From an uncultured Haloferula sp. (GTDB taxonomy: Bacteria > Verrucomicrobiota > Verrucomicrobiae > Verrucomicrobiales > Akkermansiaceae), in assembly GCA_946885645.1 (NCBI GenBank), contig CAMPGU010000015.1:1-30321 (forward strand): 30,321 nt of DNA. The letters run 5' to 3'. Numbering within the stretch: the stretch's first letter is position 1; each line of letters opens with the position of its first letter. The notes beneath the pieces are model-generated. The model saw only the letters and a program-made list of their open reading frames with translations. It ran no database searches and was not told the DNA's origin. The translations under genes were made by a program, and so were the position numbers. This document shows positions 14,976 to 23,667 of the stretch, piece by piece.

Positions 14976-15046
14976 GCGGGTATAGCTTAGTGGTAAAGCT
15001 CTAGCCTTCCAAGCTAGCTATGCGGGTTCGATTCCCGCTACCCGCT
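14976..15046 (+). tRNA. tRNA-Gly (anticodon UCC)
   Basis: Acceptor GCGGGTA pairs perfectly with TACCCGC. D arm GCTT/AAGC, anticodon stem CTAGC/GCTAG with loop CTTCCAA giving anticodon TCC (reads GGA and GGG), variable CTAT, T arm GCGGG/CCCGC with loop TTCGATT. 71 nt. The discriminator is T15046 followed by TTTC, so CCA is not encoded and must be added. Confidence 0.96.
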
Positions 15047-15090
15047 TTTCATCTTGCCAGGACACGACTATCCCGATCCTATTCCCACAC

Positions 15091-15681
15091 ATGAAAACCA
15101 CGTTCCGATTTGCTCTAGTGGCAGCCGCGCTGGCCATGCTTCCCGCCGCCACGATGGCTGAAGTGGATTGCCTGAAGATCTCCGTTTCGGTGAAGCACGC
15201 GGTGGCTGCCAAGCCTGCCGAAGTTCTCCAGATCGTTGAAGCGGAAGTCTCCGCAAACCCGGGCTGCGCTTGCGAAGTCGTCAAGGCCGCCATCGAGGCG
15301 TCCAAGGCAGACAACAAGACCATCGCCGCGATCGTCGAAACCGCCGCCACCTCCGCCCCGGACAAGATGCGCCTGATTTCCCAGTGTGCCGTCGCCGTGG
15401 CACCGGAGGCTCTTGCCGATGTGCAGGCCGTGATGAATCGCATCGATCCCAACAAGGGTGAGTCCGGTTACAGCTCGAAGGGCGGCAAAGCCGAGCACGT
15501 CGAAGTCAAGCCTGCTTGGAATCCCCTGGATTTCCCGGGCCAAGGCCCTGTCGGCCCGACCCCTGGCGGCGCTCCTGCGCTTCCGCCCGGCCTCCCTTCG
15601 GCAATCCCGCCTGTGATCGTTCCTCCGGTTGCAACGCCGGTTGACTTCATCGTCGAGGAGCCGCCGGTTGAGGTTTTCTGA
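15091..15681 (+). CDS. secreted protein with proline-rich tail
   Basis: 196 residues. Signal peptide 1-23 (cleavage after ATMA). Residues 24-120 form an Ala/Val-rich helical domain with four cysteines (C27, C59, C61, C99) that could make two disulfides. Residues 140-196 are a Pro/Gly-rich tail (GPVGPTPGGAPALPPGLPS) ending PPVEVF, which looks like an extended or cell-wall-spanning segment. No family recognised. It precedes the outer-membrane barrel gene by 49 bases, in the same direction, and both end before the terminator at 17035, so they are likely one transcript. No Shine-Dalgarno sequence is visible before the ATG. Confidence 0.75.
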   Translation: MKTTFRFALVAAALAMLPAATMAEVDCLKISVSVKHAVAAKPAEVLQIVEAEVSANPGCACEVVKAAIEASKADNKTIAAIVETAATSAPDKMRLISQCAVAVAPEALADVQAVMNRIDPNKGESGYSSKGGKAEHVEVKPAWNPLDFPGQGPVGPTPGGAPALPPGLPSAIPPVIVPPVATPVDFIVEEPPVEVF

Positions 15682-15730
15682 AGCCGGCAAGCGCGCCGTA
15701 TCGATTTTAATACCAGCTTTCCTTTCCTAC

Positions 15731-16975
15731 ATGAAACGCAGTTTGCTTTCCACGCTCGCCGCCGCCTCTGCTATTGGCGCCGCCAATGCCAGCCTCTACT
15801 ATGTTCAGGACGAGGCTCAAGAGAGCCTTCCCCTGAAGTGGACGGTGGGTGTCAACCTGACTTGGGATGACAACGTCAATCCGACCGCCGTCGGCATCGG
15901 TGCCGATGACGAGGCCCTGAGCATCAATCCTTACGTCGGCCTCTCCTTCGTCTCGATCACGCCGCAGACCACTTGGGACATCTACGCCCGGGTGGGTGCC
16001 ATTTACTACTTCGACGAACCGGAAGCGACCGGATCCGAAGATCTTTATGGCCAGGCCCGTGTCGGCTTGAACTTCACGCACCGCGTGAGCGAGCGCCTGC
16101 GTTTCTCCAGCCGTAACCACATCTCCTACGAACTGGAGCCGGATTACGCCTACGGTTACTCGACATCCCGCCAAGTTGGTGAGTATCTCTTCTGGCAGAC
16201 CGACAATTCCGTCGGTTACCGCTGGACCGAGCGCTTGGCCACCTACACCGGCTTCACGCTCAGCGATCTCGACTACGATTCCGCCGTGCCGCATTCGGAT
16301 CGGTTCACGTGGACGGTTTACAACCAGTTCCGCTACCAGTTCTCGCCGCAGACGGTCGGAACGCTTGATTACCGCTACTCGGAGACCACGGGTAACGGCG
16401 TTGCCTCGGACTCCACCAACCACTACCTGCTGGTGGGTGCCGAACACCGCTTCAGCCCGAACACCATCCTGATTGCCCGCGTTGGCGCGCAATTCCGCGA
16501 GGTTGATTCGGTCGGTGGCAGCGATTCGACCGATCCGTATGCCGAGCTGACCTTGAACTCGAACATCAACGAGCAGTTCCGCGTGCGCTCCTTCCTCCGC
16601 TACGGCGTGGAAGACTATGACACGGTGGTGACGGCCAACGGCATCCTCGGCCCGCTGCTTACCGAGTTCGACAATCGCCAGACGCTCCGCATCGGGGTCA
16701 GCGGCGAATACGACCTGTCGCCCATGCTCTCGCTCTTCGGCGGTGTGGACTACATCATGACCGACTACGAAGACGGCCGCCTCGCTTCCACCCCGCTTCC
16801 ATACGGTGGCTCCCCGGGTGAAGACCTCGTGAACGCCTACATCGGCTTGTCGGTGAAGTTCACCGAGAACCTCTTCGGCAACGTCTCTTACAACTACACC
16901 GATTCCAGCTCCGACCTCCCTGGCCGCGAGTATGAACGGAATCGCGTGAACCTTGGAGTGCGCGCCGAGTTCTGA
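15731..16975 (+). CDS. outer-membrane beta-barrel protein
   Basis: 414 residues from ATG 15731. Signal peptide about 1-20 (STLAAASAIGAANA). The remainder alternates short amphipathic strands rich in Tyr, Thr and Asp (WTVGVNLTWDDNVN, IYARVGAIYYF, YGQARVGLNFTHRV, YLLVGAEHRFSPNTILIARVGAQF, LFGNVSYNYTDSSSD), and the last residues RVNLGVRAEF end in a C-terminal Phe, the usual beta-signal for insertion by BamA. The 'DDNVN' start is typical of barrels beside exopolysaccharide genes (BBP2/OMP_b-brl_2 type). The following BY-kinase and export protein genes support a role in polysaccharide passage across the outer membrane, which remains inference. Confidence 0.82.
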   Translation: MKRSLLSTLAAASAIGAANASLYYVQDEAQESLPLKWTVGVNLTWDDNVNPTAVGIGADDEALSINPYVGLSFVSITPQTTWDIYARVGAIYYFDEPEATGSEDLYGQARVGLNFTHRVSERLRFSSRNHISYELEPDYAYGYSTSRQVGEYLFWQTDNSVGYRWTERLATYTGFTLSDLDYDSAVPHSDRFTWTVYNQFRYQFSPQTVGTLDYRYSETTGNGVASDSTNHYLLVGAEHRFSPNTILIARVGAQFREVDSVGGSDSTDPYAELTLNSNINEQFRVRSFLRYGVEDYDTVVTANGILGPLLTEFDNRQTLRIGVSGEYDLSPMLSLFGGVDYIMTDYEDGRLASTPLPYGGSPGEDLVNAYIGLSVKFTENLFGNVSYNYTDSSSDLPGREYERNRVNLGVRAEF

Positions 16976-17034
16976 TCGGGGCCCTGTTTTCGAGCAGTCC
17001 TTTTCAAGATCCTCATCCATTCTAGAATCCAAAG

Positions 17035-17070
17035 CTCCCGCAGTGGTCAACCATTGCGGGAGTTTTCGTT
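17035..17070 (+). terminator. intrinsic terminator after the beta-barrel gene
   Basis: CTCCCGCA (17035-17042) pairs with TGCGGGAG (17055-17062); the stem continues with GTGG/CCAT to 12 bp around a TCAA loop, followed directly by TTTTCGTT. It lies 60 bases after the barrel stop and 50 before the kinase start, which separates the two transcripts. Confidence 0.92.
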
Positions 17071-17119
17071 TGAATGACGGGCGATCAGAGACAATAACCA
17101 TCCCATCAATCTTGATCGA

Positions 17120-19300
17120 ATGAACCAATCCTTGAATCAATCGGAGGCGAACCTCCATGCCGTCGATTACTGGCAGGTCATCAAGAACCGCTACGGGGTC
17201 ATCCTCCTGACGTTCTTGCTCGTTTTCATGACAGCTCTGGTGATCACGTACGTGATGCCGAAGAAGTATGAGAGCAAGGCAGTTGTGCAAGTTCGGCCGA
17301 AGGGAACGGGCACCAACCTGATCCCCGGAATGTCCGACAACCGGGCTTCGACCCTGGAAATGAACACCACGTTCTTCCCGACGGAATTCGAGGTGATCAA
17401 GGCGCAGAAGACTTTGGATGCCGCGATCGAGGATCTCGACCTCGTGAACAAGTGGAACAAGGAGCCTGACGAGGTGCGGCGCATGCTGCGCAACATCGTG
17501 GATGCGGAGAATATCCGCGGAACCTCCATGATCGAGATCACGGCCAGGTACAGCGATCCGAAGGACGCGCAGGCGATCGCCAAAGCGGTCTCCGAGGCCT
17601 ACCGGGACCGCCGGACGAAGCTCCAGGGAGATTTTGCGAATCAAGCCATGGATCAACTCCGCAAAGCCGTCCAGCAGCAGGAGGACGCCGTCGAAGACAA
17701 GCGGAAGTTGCTATCTCAAATCATCAGGCAGGAAGGAATCATCTATCAGGGAGACCAGAGTGTTTTCCAAGGCTCGGGCAGATTCGACGAGGCCGTCGAT
17801 GCCGAAAATGCGGCGAAGGCCTACATGGAGCTTGAACAGGACCGGATCCAGCTGGAGAGCCAGATCGAGACCCTGCTCAAGTATGACGGCGAGCAACTCA
17901 TGAACTATGCCGGCGGCCTGAGCCTGCCGGACAATATCATCCCGACGCTGTTGCCGCAGTACCAGGAGCAGAAGCGCGAGTTCGAGGGCCTGAAGAGCTC
18001 CGGCTTGGGTCGCAAGCACCCCCTGGTCCAAGGTCAGGAAGCGATCATCAAGAAGATGGAGCAGGATCTTGTCGAGGCGGTTGCCAATCTCCGGGAGACG
18101 CTCAAAGCCAAGCTCGAACTGGCCAAGGAGCAGGCTTCGCGGCTGGAGGCGACGGTGATCGAGAAGAAAGACGGGGCCATCAAGAAGGGGATCGCGAACC
18201 AAGCTTTCGTCGATGCGAAGAACGATTTCGAAACCTCGCAGCGGCTTCTGGAGCAACTGAAAGTGAAGGAAATCACCGAGGAGATGCAGATGAAGGTGAT
18301 CGAGGAACCGATCATCATGCATGAGGAGCCCTCGGTGTCCCAAGTTCCCGTTAGCCCGAACATCAAGCTGAACCTCGCGCTTGGTGCGGTGGTGGGGCTG
18401 GTCTTCGGTGTCGGCGTCGCCTTCTTCCTCGAGTATCTCGACACCTCCGTGAAGACGCTCGAAGACGTGGAGCGCTACTTGCAGGTGCCCGTGCTCGCCG
18501 TGATTCCGAAGGATGTGGGCGTGCTTTACAAGCAGAGCGGCATGAGCCCGGATGCGGAGGCCTACCGGATTCTCCGGACGAACATCGAGTTCAACCGCAA
18601 GAACCCGGAGGACAATGCCATCACGGTGGTCTCCGGAGGTGCGGGCGAGGGCAAATCCACCACGCTGGTGAACCTCGCTTACATTTGCGCCCAGGGCGGC
18701 TATACCACCTTGATGATCGACGCCGACCTGCGTCGTCCCCGCCTTCACACCTTCTTCGACATCAACAATTCCGTCGGCCTTACCAACTACCTGACCACGG
18801 AGCTGATGCTGGAGGACGTGATCCTCCAGACCCCGGTGGACAACCTCTACTTCATGCCTTCCGGCATCCTGCCGGCGGATGCCGCGGGGATCCTGAACTC
18901 GCGCCGCATGTCGGAGCTGATCCAGGATGTGAAGCAGCGCTTCGACCTGGTGCTGGTGGACTCCCCGCCGATCCTCGGGGTGAGCGACGCCTCGGTGCTC
19001 GCGAGCGAGGTGGACCTGACGATGATCGTCGTGCAGCACCGGAAGCTGCCCCGGAACATGCTCCTGCGGGTGAAGCAGGCTGTCGAAAACGTGGGTGGCC
19101 ACGTGATCGGGGTGGTCCTGAACAACGTGGATGTCCGCAGCGACAGCCAGTATCAATACTACACCAGCTACTACACCTACTACGCCCCCGCCGAATCGCA
19201 GGCGCCTGTGCCTTCCGCGCCGGCCTCGGGTCCGGCACCGGCCTCGTCGCGCGGGGCATCCCGCTCCTCCAAGGACGAGTCCAAGCAAGACCTGTATTGA
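17120..19300 (+). CDS. exopolysaccharide co-polymerase / BY-kinase (Wzc type)
   Basis: 726 residues. It controls chain length and export of a surface polysaccharide through autophosphorylation on tyrosines. N-terminal Wzz domain with TM1 at about 26-46, a long periplasmic coiled-coil region (about 150-400), the PxxP-type segment 'VPVSPNIK' before TM2 (about 414-436), then a cytoplasmic BY-kinase domain. Walker A is SGGAGEGKST (lysine about 512), Walker A' is LMIDADLRRPR (about 532), Walker B is LVLVDSPP (about 611). The tail carries a tyrosine cluster YQYYTSYYTYY (about 678-688), the autophosphorylation site. All functional motifs are intact. The short export protein gene follows after 31 bases. 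No glycosyltransferases or cognate phosphatase are in view. Confidence 0.94.
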   Translation: MNQSLNQSEANLHAVDYWQVIKNRYGVILLTFLLVFMTALVITYVMPKKYESKAVVQVRPKGTGTNLIPGMSDNRASTLEMNTTFFPTEFEVIKAQKTLDAAIEDLDLVNKWNKEPDEVRRMLRNIVDAENIRGTSMIEITARYSDPKDAQAIAKAVSEAYRDRRTKLQGDFANQAMDQLRKAVQQQEDAVEDKRKLLSQIIRQEGIIYQGDQSVFQGSGRFDEAVDAENAAKAYMELEQDRIQLESQIETLLKYDGEQLMNYAGGLSLPDNIIPTLLPQYQEQKREFEGLKSSGLGRKHPLVQGQEAIIKKMEQDLVEAVANLRETLKAKLELAKEQASRLEATVIEKKDGAIKKGIANQAFVDAKNDFETSQRLLEQLKVKEITEEMQMKVIEEPIIMHEEPSVSQVPVSPNIKLNLALGAVVGLVFGVGVAFFLEYLDTSVKTLEDVERYLQVPVLAVIPKDVGVLYKQSGMSPDAEAYRILRTNIEFNRKNPEDNAITVVSGGAGEGKSTTLVNLAYICAQGGYTTLMIDADLRRPRLHTFFDINNSVGLTNYLTTELMLEDVILQTPVDNLYFMPSGILPADAAGILNSRRMSELIQDVKQRFDLVLVDSPPILGVSDASVLASEVDLTMIVVQHRKLPRNMLLRVKQAVENVGGHVIGVVLNNVDVRSDSQYQYYTSYYTYYAPAESQAPVPSAPASGPAPASSRGASRSSKDESKQDLY

Positions 19301-19331
19301 CACCCCCGGTCGCCAGCCCAAAATAAATTTT

Positions 19332-19895
19332 ATGAAACATCTCTTCCTTTTGCTCGCGTGCCTCCTCGGGTTTCTCCCCGCGGTGAACGCGCAATCCACC
19401 ATCAGCGCCGGCCGGGCCATCGAGATCCGGATCCAGGGCGTTCCCGCTACGGAGACCACCCTGATCAACAATACCTACCCGGTTTCGGAGTCCGGCACGA
19501 TCCGCATGCCCTTCGTGGGCTCGCTGCGGGCCGCAGGCCTGAGCCCGCAGGCCTTGGCTGCCAGCATCGAGGCGGCCTACCGCGCGGCGGAAATCTATAC
19601 CCACCCGACCATCCAGGTTTTCGCCTCGACGGACGAGACGCTGGCGAAGCTCAAGGTAACCGTCGGCGGTCAGGTGAAGATGCCCGGTCCCGTCGATTAC
19701 GTGCGGGGATTGACCCTCTACGATGCCGTCCAGGCCGCGAGGGGAGCCACCGAGTTCGGCAGTATGAGGCGGGTGGGCTTGATCCGCGGCAGTGATCGAA
19801 AGGAATACGATCTCACCCAGACCAAGTTCATGAATATCATACTGGAACCGAACGATACGATCCTCGTTCCGCAGAAGGATCTCCTTGGCCGGTAA
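19332..19895 (+). CDS. polysaccharide export protein (short Wza-like)
   Basis: 187 residues. Signal peptide 1-20 (LLLACLLGFLPAVNA) without a lipobox at the cleavage site, unlike Wza lipoproteins. Residues about 24-100 match the Poly_export domain (IEIRIQGVPATE, YPVSESGTIRMPFVGSLRAAGLSPQALAASIEAAY, YTHPTIQVF). Residues about 110-185 form one SLBB domain (VTVGGQVKMPGPVDYVRGLTLYDAVQAARGATEF, ILEPNDTILVPQ). Wza has two or more SLBB domains and a C-terminal membrane helix; both are missing, so this protein cannot form the outer-membrane pore alone and may rely on the beta-barrel upstream. Co-transcribed with the BY-kinase. Confidence 0.88.
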   Translation: MKHLFLLLACLLGFLPAVNAQSTISAGRAIEIRIQGVPATETTLINNTYPVSESGTIRMPFVGSLRAAGLSPQALAASIEAAYRAAEIYTHPTIQVFASTDETLAKLKVTVGGQVKMPGPVDYVRGLTLYDAVQAARGATEFGSMRRVGLIRGSDRKEYDLTQTKFMNIILEPNDTILVPQKDLLGR

Positions 19896-19913
19896 CTCTA
19901 TTTCCGTCCCGTG

Positions 19914-20657
19914 ATGCGCACGGTTCGCCTCACGATTGCTTTCGTCGCCGGGATGGTCTTTTGGGCCATTCCGGTTACGGCTTTTTGCGAGGCGGGGGAA
20001 GTGAAGCGTTGGATCGGCCGGCTTTCCAGCGAGGACTTCAAGGAGCGGGTCGAGGCTCAGGAACGCATCCAGGAATGGGCGGCGGATCATCCCGCCGAGG
20101 CGAAGGATCTGCTTCTCCGGGAGCATGAGGGGGCGATCGATCCGGAGGTGAAGATACGCCTGCGGGAGTCCCTCACGGCACTGGTGGTCGATGAGTACCA
20201 GAAGTCGAACGGCCGGGGTTATCTGGGGATCGTGATGGAAGACCTCAACGGCGGTCTTCCCGGTGCCGGCGTCTCCGGCGTGCTGGTGAAGCAGGTAGTC
20301 CCGGGTTCGCCTGCGGATCTCGGCGGGCTGAAGGTCAACGACATCATCCTCGCCTTGGGAGATCTCCGCTGCGATGGCCCCGGGGCCACCACCGCCTTGG
20401 TGGCGGAGGTAAAGAAATATAAGCCGGGGGCCGAGGTGAAGCTGGAGGCCATGCGCGGTGCGGAGAAGCTCGAGCTGACGGTGAAGTTGGCCGCCCGGCC
20501 GATGGGCCTGCCGGAACGCCAGCAAGCGGGGTTTCAGAACGGCTTGGTTCCACCGGCGCCCGACCTCGAACTGCTCGGCAAGCTCGAGAAGGAGGCGCAG
20601 GAAGCCTTTTTCAAGGATTGGCTCGATCGCGCCCGCCGCGCCGGCAAAGCCCCGTGA
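19914..20657 (+). CDS. secreted PDZ-domain protein
   Basis: 247 residues from ATG 19914 (a GTG lies directly before it at 19911). Signal peptide about 1-25 (IAFVAGMVFWAIPVTAFC; the Cys could alternatively be read as a poor lipobox). Residues 30-95 are charged and helical (RLSSEDFKERVEAQERIQEWA). Residues about 100-185 form a PDZ domain (GYLGIVMEDL, GVLVKQVVPGSPADLGGLKVNDIILALGD, VKLEAMRGAEKLELTVKL). No protease domain. It follows the export protein by 18 bases and precedes the tail-specific protease by 86, and may present substrates to it; this is inference from the gene order. Function unknown. Confidence 0.75.
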   Translation: MRTVRLTIAFVAGMVFWAIPVTAFCEAGEVKRWIGRLSSEDFKERVEAQERIQEWAADHPAEAKDLLLREHEGAIDPEVKIRLRESLTALVVDEYQKSNGRGYLGIVMEDLNGGLPGAGVSGVLVKQVVPGSPADLGGLKVNDIILALGDLRCDGPGATTALVAEVKKYKPGAEVKLEAMRGAEKLELTVKLAARPMGLPERQQAGFQNGLVPPAPDLELLGKLEKEAQEAFFKDWLDRARRAGKAP

Positions 20658-20743
20658 CGGCAGTCGCCGCGGGTTTAAAAAATCGACAATTCTACCCCCT
20701 GTGCGACGTTAGCCAAATTGTCCGCCCCGGTAATCTAAGTTCC

Positions 20744-22981
20744 ATGAAATTCTCACGCATCCGCAACGCTGCCCTCGCGGTAGGTTTTACGGCTACTACC
20801 CTCACTGCATGCGCCCAGCAGGCGGATTTCGACGAGGTGGGCCGCCAGATGGCGATCATGTTGCAGAACAGCCACTTCGCGAGGCTGCCTTTCAACGACA
20901 TGGGCCCCCGCTTTCTCGAGGATTTTCTCCGCGATCTGGATTCGGGAAAGGTGTACTTCACCCAGCAGGACATCGACCGCTTTACCCGGGAGTACGCAGG
21001 GAATCTCCCCGAGATGCTCATGAAGCAGCAGAGCATGCACGCGGCGCAGGATATCTACGATACCTTCAAGAAGCGGGTCGATGCGCGCGTGGCGGAGGCG
21101 AAGCGCCTGCTGGCCGCGGAAGAGTTCGATTTCACGAAGGAGGAGTCCATCCAACGGAGCCGCAAGGACGCGGCATGGCCGAAGGATGAAGCCGCGGCGA
21201 TGGCCCTCTGGCGCCAGCAGATCAAGGAGGCGGTACTTTCCGAGATGCTCCGCCGCGACATGATCGCGAAGATGGCGGAGAAGCAGGGCAAGCCGAATCC
21301 CTTGAAGAACGACAAGGATCCGCGGGAGAAGCTCGCGCTGCGATACGAGCGTTTCCACCACAGCGTCGTGAAGGACGTGGATGGTGAAGACGTGGCGGCG
21401 ATGTTCCTGAGCGCGATCGCCCGGGCTTTCGATCCCCATACGGACTATATGAGCACCCGGGAGATGGACCGCTTCCGCGACGGGATGAAGAACGAACTGG
21501 TGGGGATCGGCGCGCTTCTGCAGGGCGAGGAGGATGGTGCCACGAAGATCATGGGAATCGTGGTCGGCGGCCCTGCCGACAAGCACGGAGCTCTCAAGCT
21601 GAACGACCGGGTGGTCGCCGTCGATCCGGATGGCGAAGGCCCGCGGGAAATGGTCGATATCATGTTCATGAAGATCGACAAGGTGGTCGATCTCATCCGC
21701 GGCCAGCAGGGCACTCCGGTGCAGCTCAAGGCCGAGCCGGCGGGAGGTGCCCCGGGTGAAACCACGCTGATTACGATCGTGCGGGACAAGGTGGCCCTCA
21801 AGGACGAGCAGGCCAGCGCGGAGATCATCGAGATGAAGTCCAAGGACGGCGAATCCTCCCGTCTGGGCGTCATCACGCTTCCTTCTTTCTATGCCGATTT
21901 CGAGGAAGGCAAGGTCCGCTGTTCGGTGGATGTCGAGCGCCTGCTGGAGCGCCTCAAGGACGAAGGCATCGACGGTCTCTTGCTCGACCTGCGCAACAAT
22001 GGCGGCGGAGCACTCGAAGAAGTGCGGCGCATGACCGGCTTTTTCACCCGCCGCGGTCCGGTGGTGCAGGTCAAAAATACGTTCGGCGAGCGCCAGGTGA
22101 AGGAATCGGACAAGGATCCGATCTACGACGGGCCCATGGTGGTGCTCACGGACAAGAGCAGCGCCTCCGCCAGCGAGATCCTGGCCGGTGCGCTGCAAGA
22201 CAATCACCGCGCCGTCATCGTGGGCGAGTCCTCGACCTTCGGGAAGGGAACGGTCCAGCAGCCGATGGACATCGGCCGCATGCTTCCCTTCTTCAAGGCC
22301 CGCAACAAGGCCGGCACCCTCAAGGTGACCATTCAGAAATTCTACCGCCCCTCCGGATCTTCCACCCAAAAGATGGGGGTCATTCCGGATGTGGTTCTGC
22401 CCAGCCTCACGGACGCCCTGGAGGTGGGCGAGGCCTTCCTGGACCATCCGCTGGAGCATGACATGATCGCCCGCGCGCCCGGTTTCAATCCGCTGAAGAA
22501 AGAGCAGCTATTCCTGCCGCGCATCAAGGAGCTGAGCGAGGAGCGGGTGAATGCCTCGAAGGACTTCGCCTACATTTCGGAAGACGTCGCGAAGGCGAAG
22601 GCGCGCATCCAGGACAACAAGGTTTCGCTCAATCTCGCGGAGCGGACCAAGGAGCTGGATGAGATCGAGCAGCAGCAGCAGCAGCGGAATGTGGAGCGAA
22701 AGGCGCGCTTCTCCGAAGTTCAGAAGAAGGACAAGGAGCAGCTCTCGTTCTACAAGCTGACCTTGGACGATGTGGAGAAAGGCGGCGATCTCCGCCCCTT
22801 CGACCCCTCCGCGGAGAACCAGCAGTACATGCGCCGGGCGAAGGACGAGACCGCGGAGCTCGACGACACTCCGCAATGGCCCAGCGCGCTCGATCCCTAC
22901 CGTCGCGAAAGCATCGCGATTCTCAACGACCTGATCGAGGTCACGCAGGATGCTCGGATGGCAGGCATGCTCGACCGTTGA
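20744..22981 (+). CDS. prc: tail-specific (C-terminal processing) protease, lipoprotein form
   Basis: 745 residues. Periplasmic serine protease that trims or degrades proteins from the C-terminus (S41 family, Prc/Tsp type). The signal ends in a lipobox L20-T-A-C23, predicting a lipid anchor. An N-terminal helical domain (about 28-245) contains FDPHTDYMS; the PDZ domain lies around 248-345 (GIGALLQ, IVVGGPADKHGALKLNDRVVAV); the catalytic core follows with LLLDLRNNGGGAL, S475 in KSSASASE and K501 in TFGKGTVQQP, the Ser-Lys dyad. The C-terminal region after about 600 is charged, with a run of glutamines (EIEQQQQQRN), as in the E. coli Tsp C-terminal domain. Length resembles E. coli Prc (682) with a longer tail. 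The stop overlaps the next start (TGATG). Confidence 0.93.
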   Translation: MKFSRIRNAALAVGFTATTLTACAQQADFDEVGRQMAIMLQNSHFARLPFNDMGPRFLEDFLRDLDSGKVYFTQQDIDRFTREYAGNLPEMLMKQQSMHAAQDIYDTFKKRVDARVAEAKRLLAAEEFDFTKEESIQRSRKDAAWPKDEAAAMALWRQQIKEAVLSEMLRRDMIAKMAEKQGKPNPLKNDKDPREKLALRYERFHHSVVKDVDGEDVAAMFLSAIARAFDPHTDYMSTREMDRFRDGMKNELVGIGALLQGEEDGATKIMGIVVGGPADKHGALKLNDRVVAVDPDGEGPREMVDIMFMKIDKVVDLIRGQQGTPVQLKAEPAGGAPGETTLITIVRDKVALKDEQASAEIIEMKSKDGESSRLGVITLPSFYADFEEGKVRCSVDVERLLERLKDEGIDGLLLDLRNNGGGALEEVRRMTGFFTRRGPVVQVKNTFGERQVKESDKDPIYDGPMVVLTDKSSASASEILAGALQDNHRAVIVGESSTFGKGTVQQPMDIGRMLPFFKARNKAGTLKVTIQKFYRPSGSSTQKMGVIPDVVLPSLTDALEVGEAFLDHPLEHDMIARAPGFNPLKKEQLFLPRIKELSEERVNASKDFAYISEDVAKAKARIQDNKVSLNLAERTKELDEIEQQQQQRNVERKARFSEVQKKDKEQLSFYKLTLDDVEKGGDLRPFDPSAENQQYMRRAKDETAELDDTPQWPSALDPYRRESIAILNDLIEVTQDARMAGMLDR

Positions 22982-23667
22982 TGACGGAAATTGCCGAACG
23001 GTTGGCCGGGCTCCACGCCCGGATCTCGGGCGCGTGTGTCGCGGCGGGAAGGGATGCGGGAGAGGTGCGGCTCCTAGCCGTCTCGAAGACCTTTCCCGCG
23101 GCGGCGGTGCAGGAGGCGTATGACGCCGGGCATCGCCACTTCGGAGAAAGCCGCCAGCAGGAGGCTTCCTCGAAGATCGCCGTGCTCCCCGCGGATATCC
23201 GCTGGCATTTCATCGGCGGGCTCCAGCGGAACAAGGTGCGGAAGGTGCTGGGGGAGTTCCACACCATCCACAGCGTGGACTCGCTGCGCCTGGCGGAATA
23301 CCTGGATCGCATCTCGGGAGAGGAGGGGAAGCGCCCCGAGGTATATTTGGAGGTCAACATCGCTTCCGAGGAGAGCAAGGGCGGCTTCTCTCCCGGGGAG
23401 TTGATCCGCGCCGCCGCGGAATTGGCCGCCTTCCGGCAGATCGATCTGCTGGGGCTGATGTCGATTCCCCCGGATGATCCGCAGAACGCCCGCAGGTGGT
23501 TCGCCGCCACCCGGGAACTCCGGGACCGGCTCCGTGCCGAAACGGGCCTGCCGCTCCCCGGCCTGAGCATGGGGATGAGCGGGGATTTCGAGCAGGCGAT
23601 CCTTGAAGGCGCCACCGTCGTCCGGGTCGGATCCGCAATTTTCGGCGACCGCTTTTACCCGGCATGA
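22981..23667 (+). CDS. PLP homeostasis protein, YggS/PLPBP family
   Basis: 228 residues from ATG 22981, one base overlapping the protease stop (TGATG). Binds pyridoxal phosphate on K36 in LLAVSKTFPA and is thought to buffer PLP levels and amino-acid metabolism; no catalysis is known. Family blocks are FGESRQQEASSKI, WHFIGGLQRNKVRKV, IHSVDSLRLAEYLD, VNIASEESKGGF, GLMSIPP, LSMGMSGDFEQAILEGATVVRVGSAIFG. All are intact. The first of three tightly packed genes behind the protease; the next overlaps by four bases. Confidence 0.95.
   Translation: MTEIAERLAGLHARISGACVAAGRDAGEVRLLAVSKTFPAAAVQEAYDAGHRHFGESRQQEASSKIAVLPADIRWHFIGGLQRNKVRKVLGEFHTIHSVDSLRLAEYLDRISGEEGKRPEVYLEVNIASEESKGGFSPGELIRAAAELAAFRQIDLLGLMSIPPDDPQNARRWFAATRELRDRLRAETGLPLPGLSMGMSGDFEQAILEGATVVRVGSAIFGDRFYPA

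Noticed and set aside
15707..17656. 649-residue open frame on the minus strand over the beta-barrel and kinase genes
   Set aside because: It is antisense to two genes with signal peptides, motifs and a terminator between them; its composition is typical of shadow frames in GC-rich DNA.
17711..19471. 586-residue open frame opposite the BY-kinase
   Set aside because: Shadow of the kinase; no motif and no plausible start context.
20753..22459. 568-residue open frame opposite the tail-specific protease
   Set aside because: The protease has an intact catalytic dyad and PDZ domain; the opposite frame is shadow coding rich in His, Leu and Arg.
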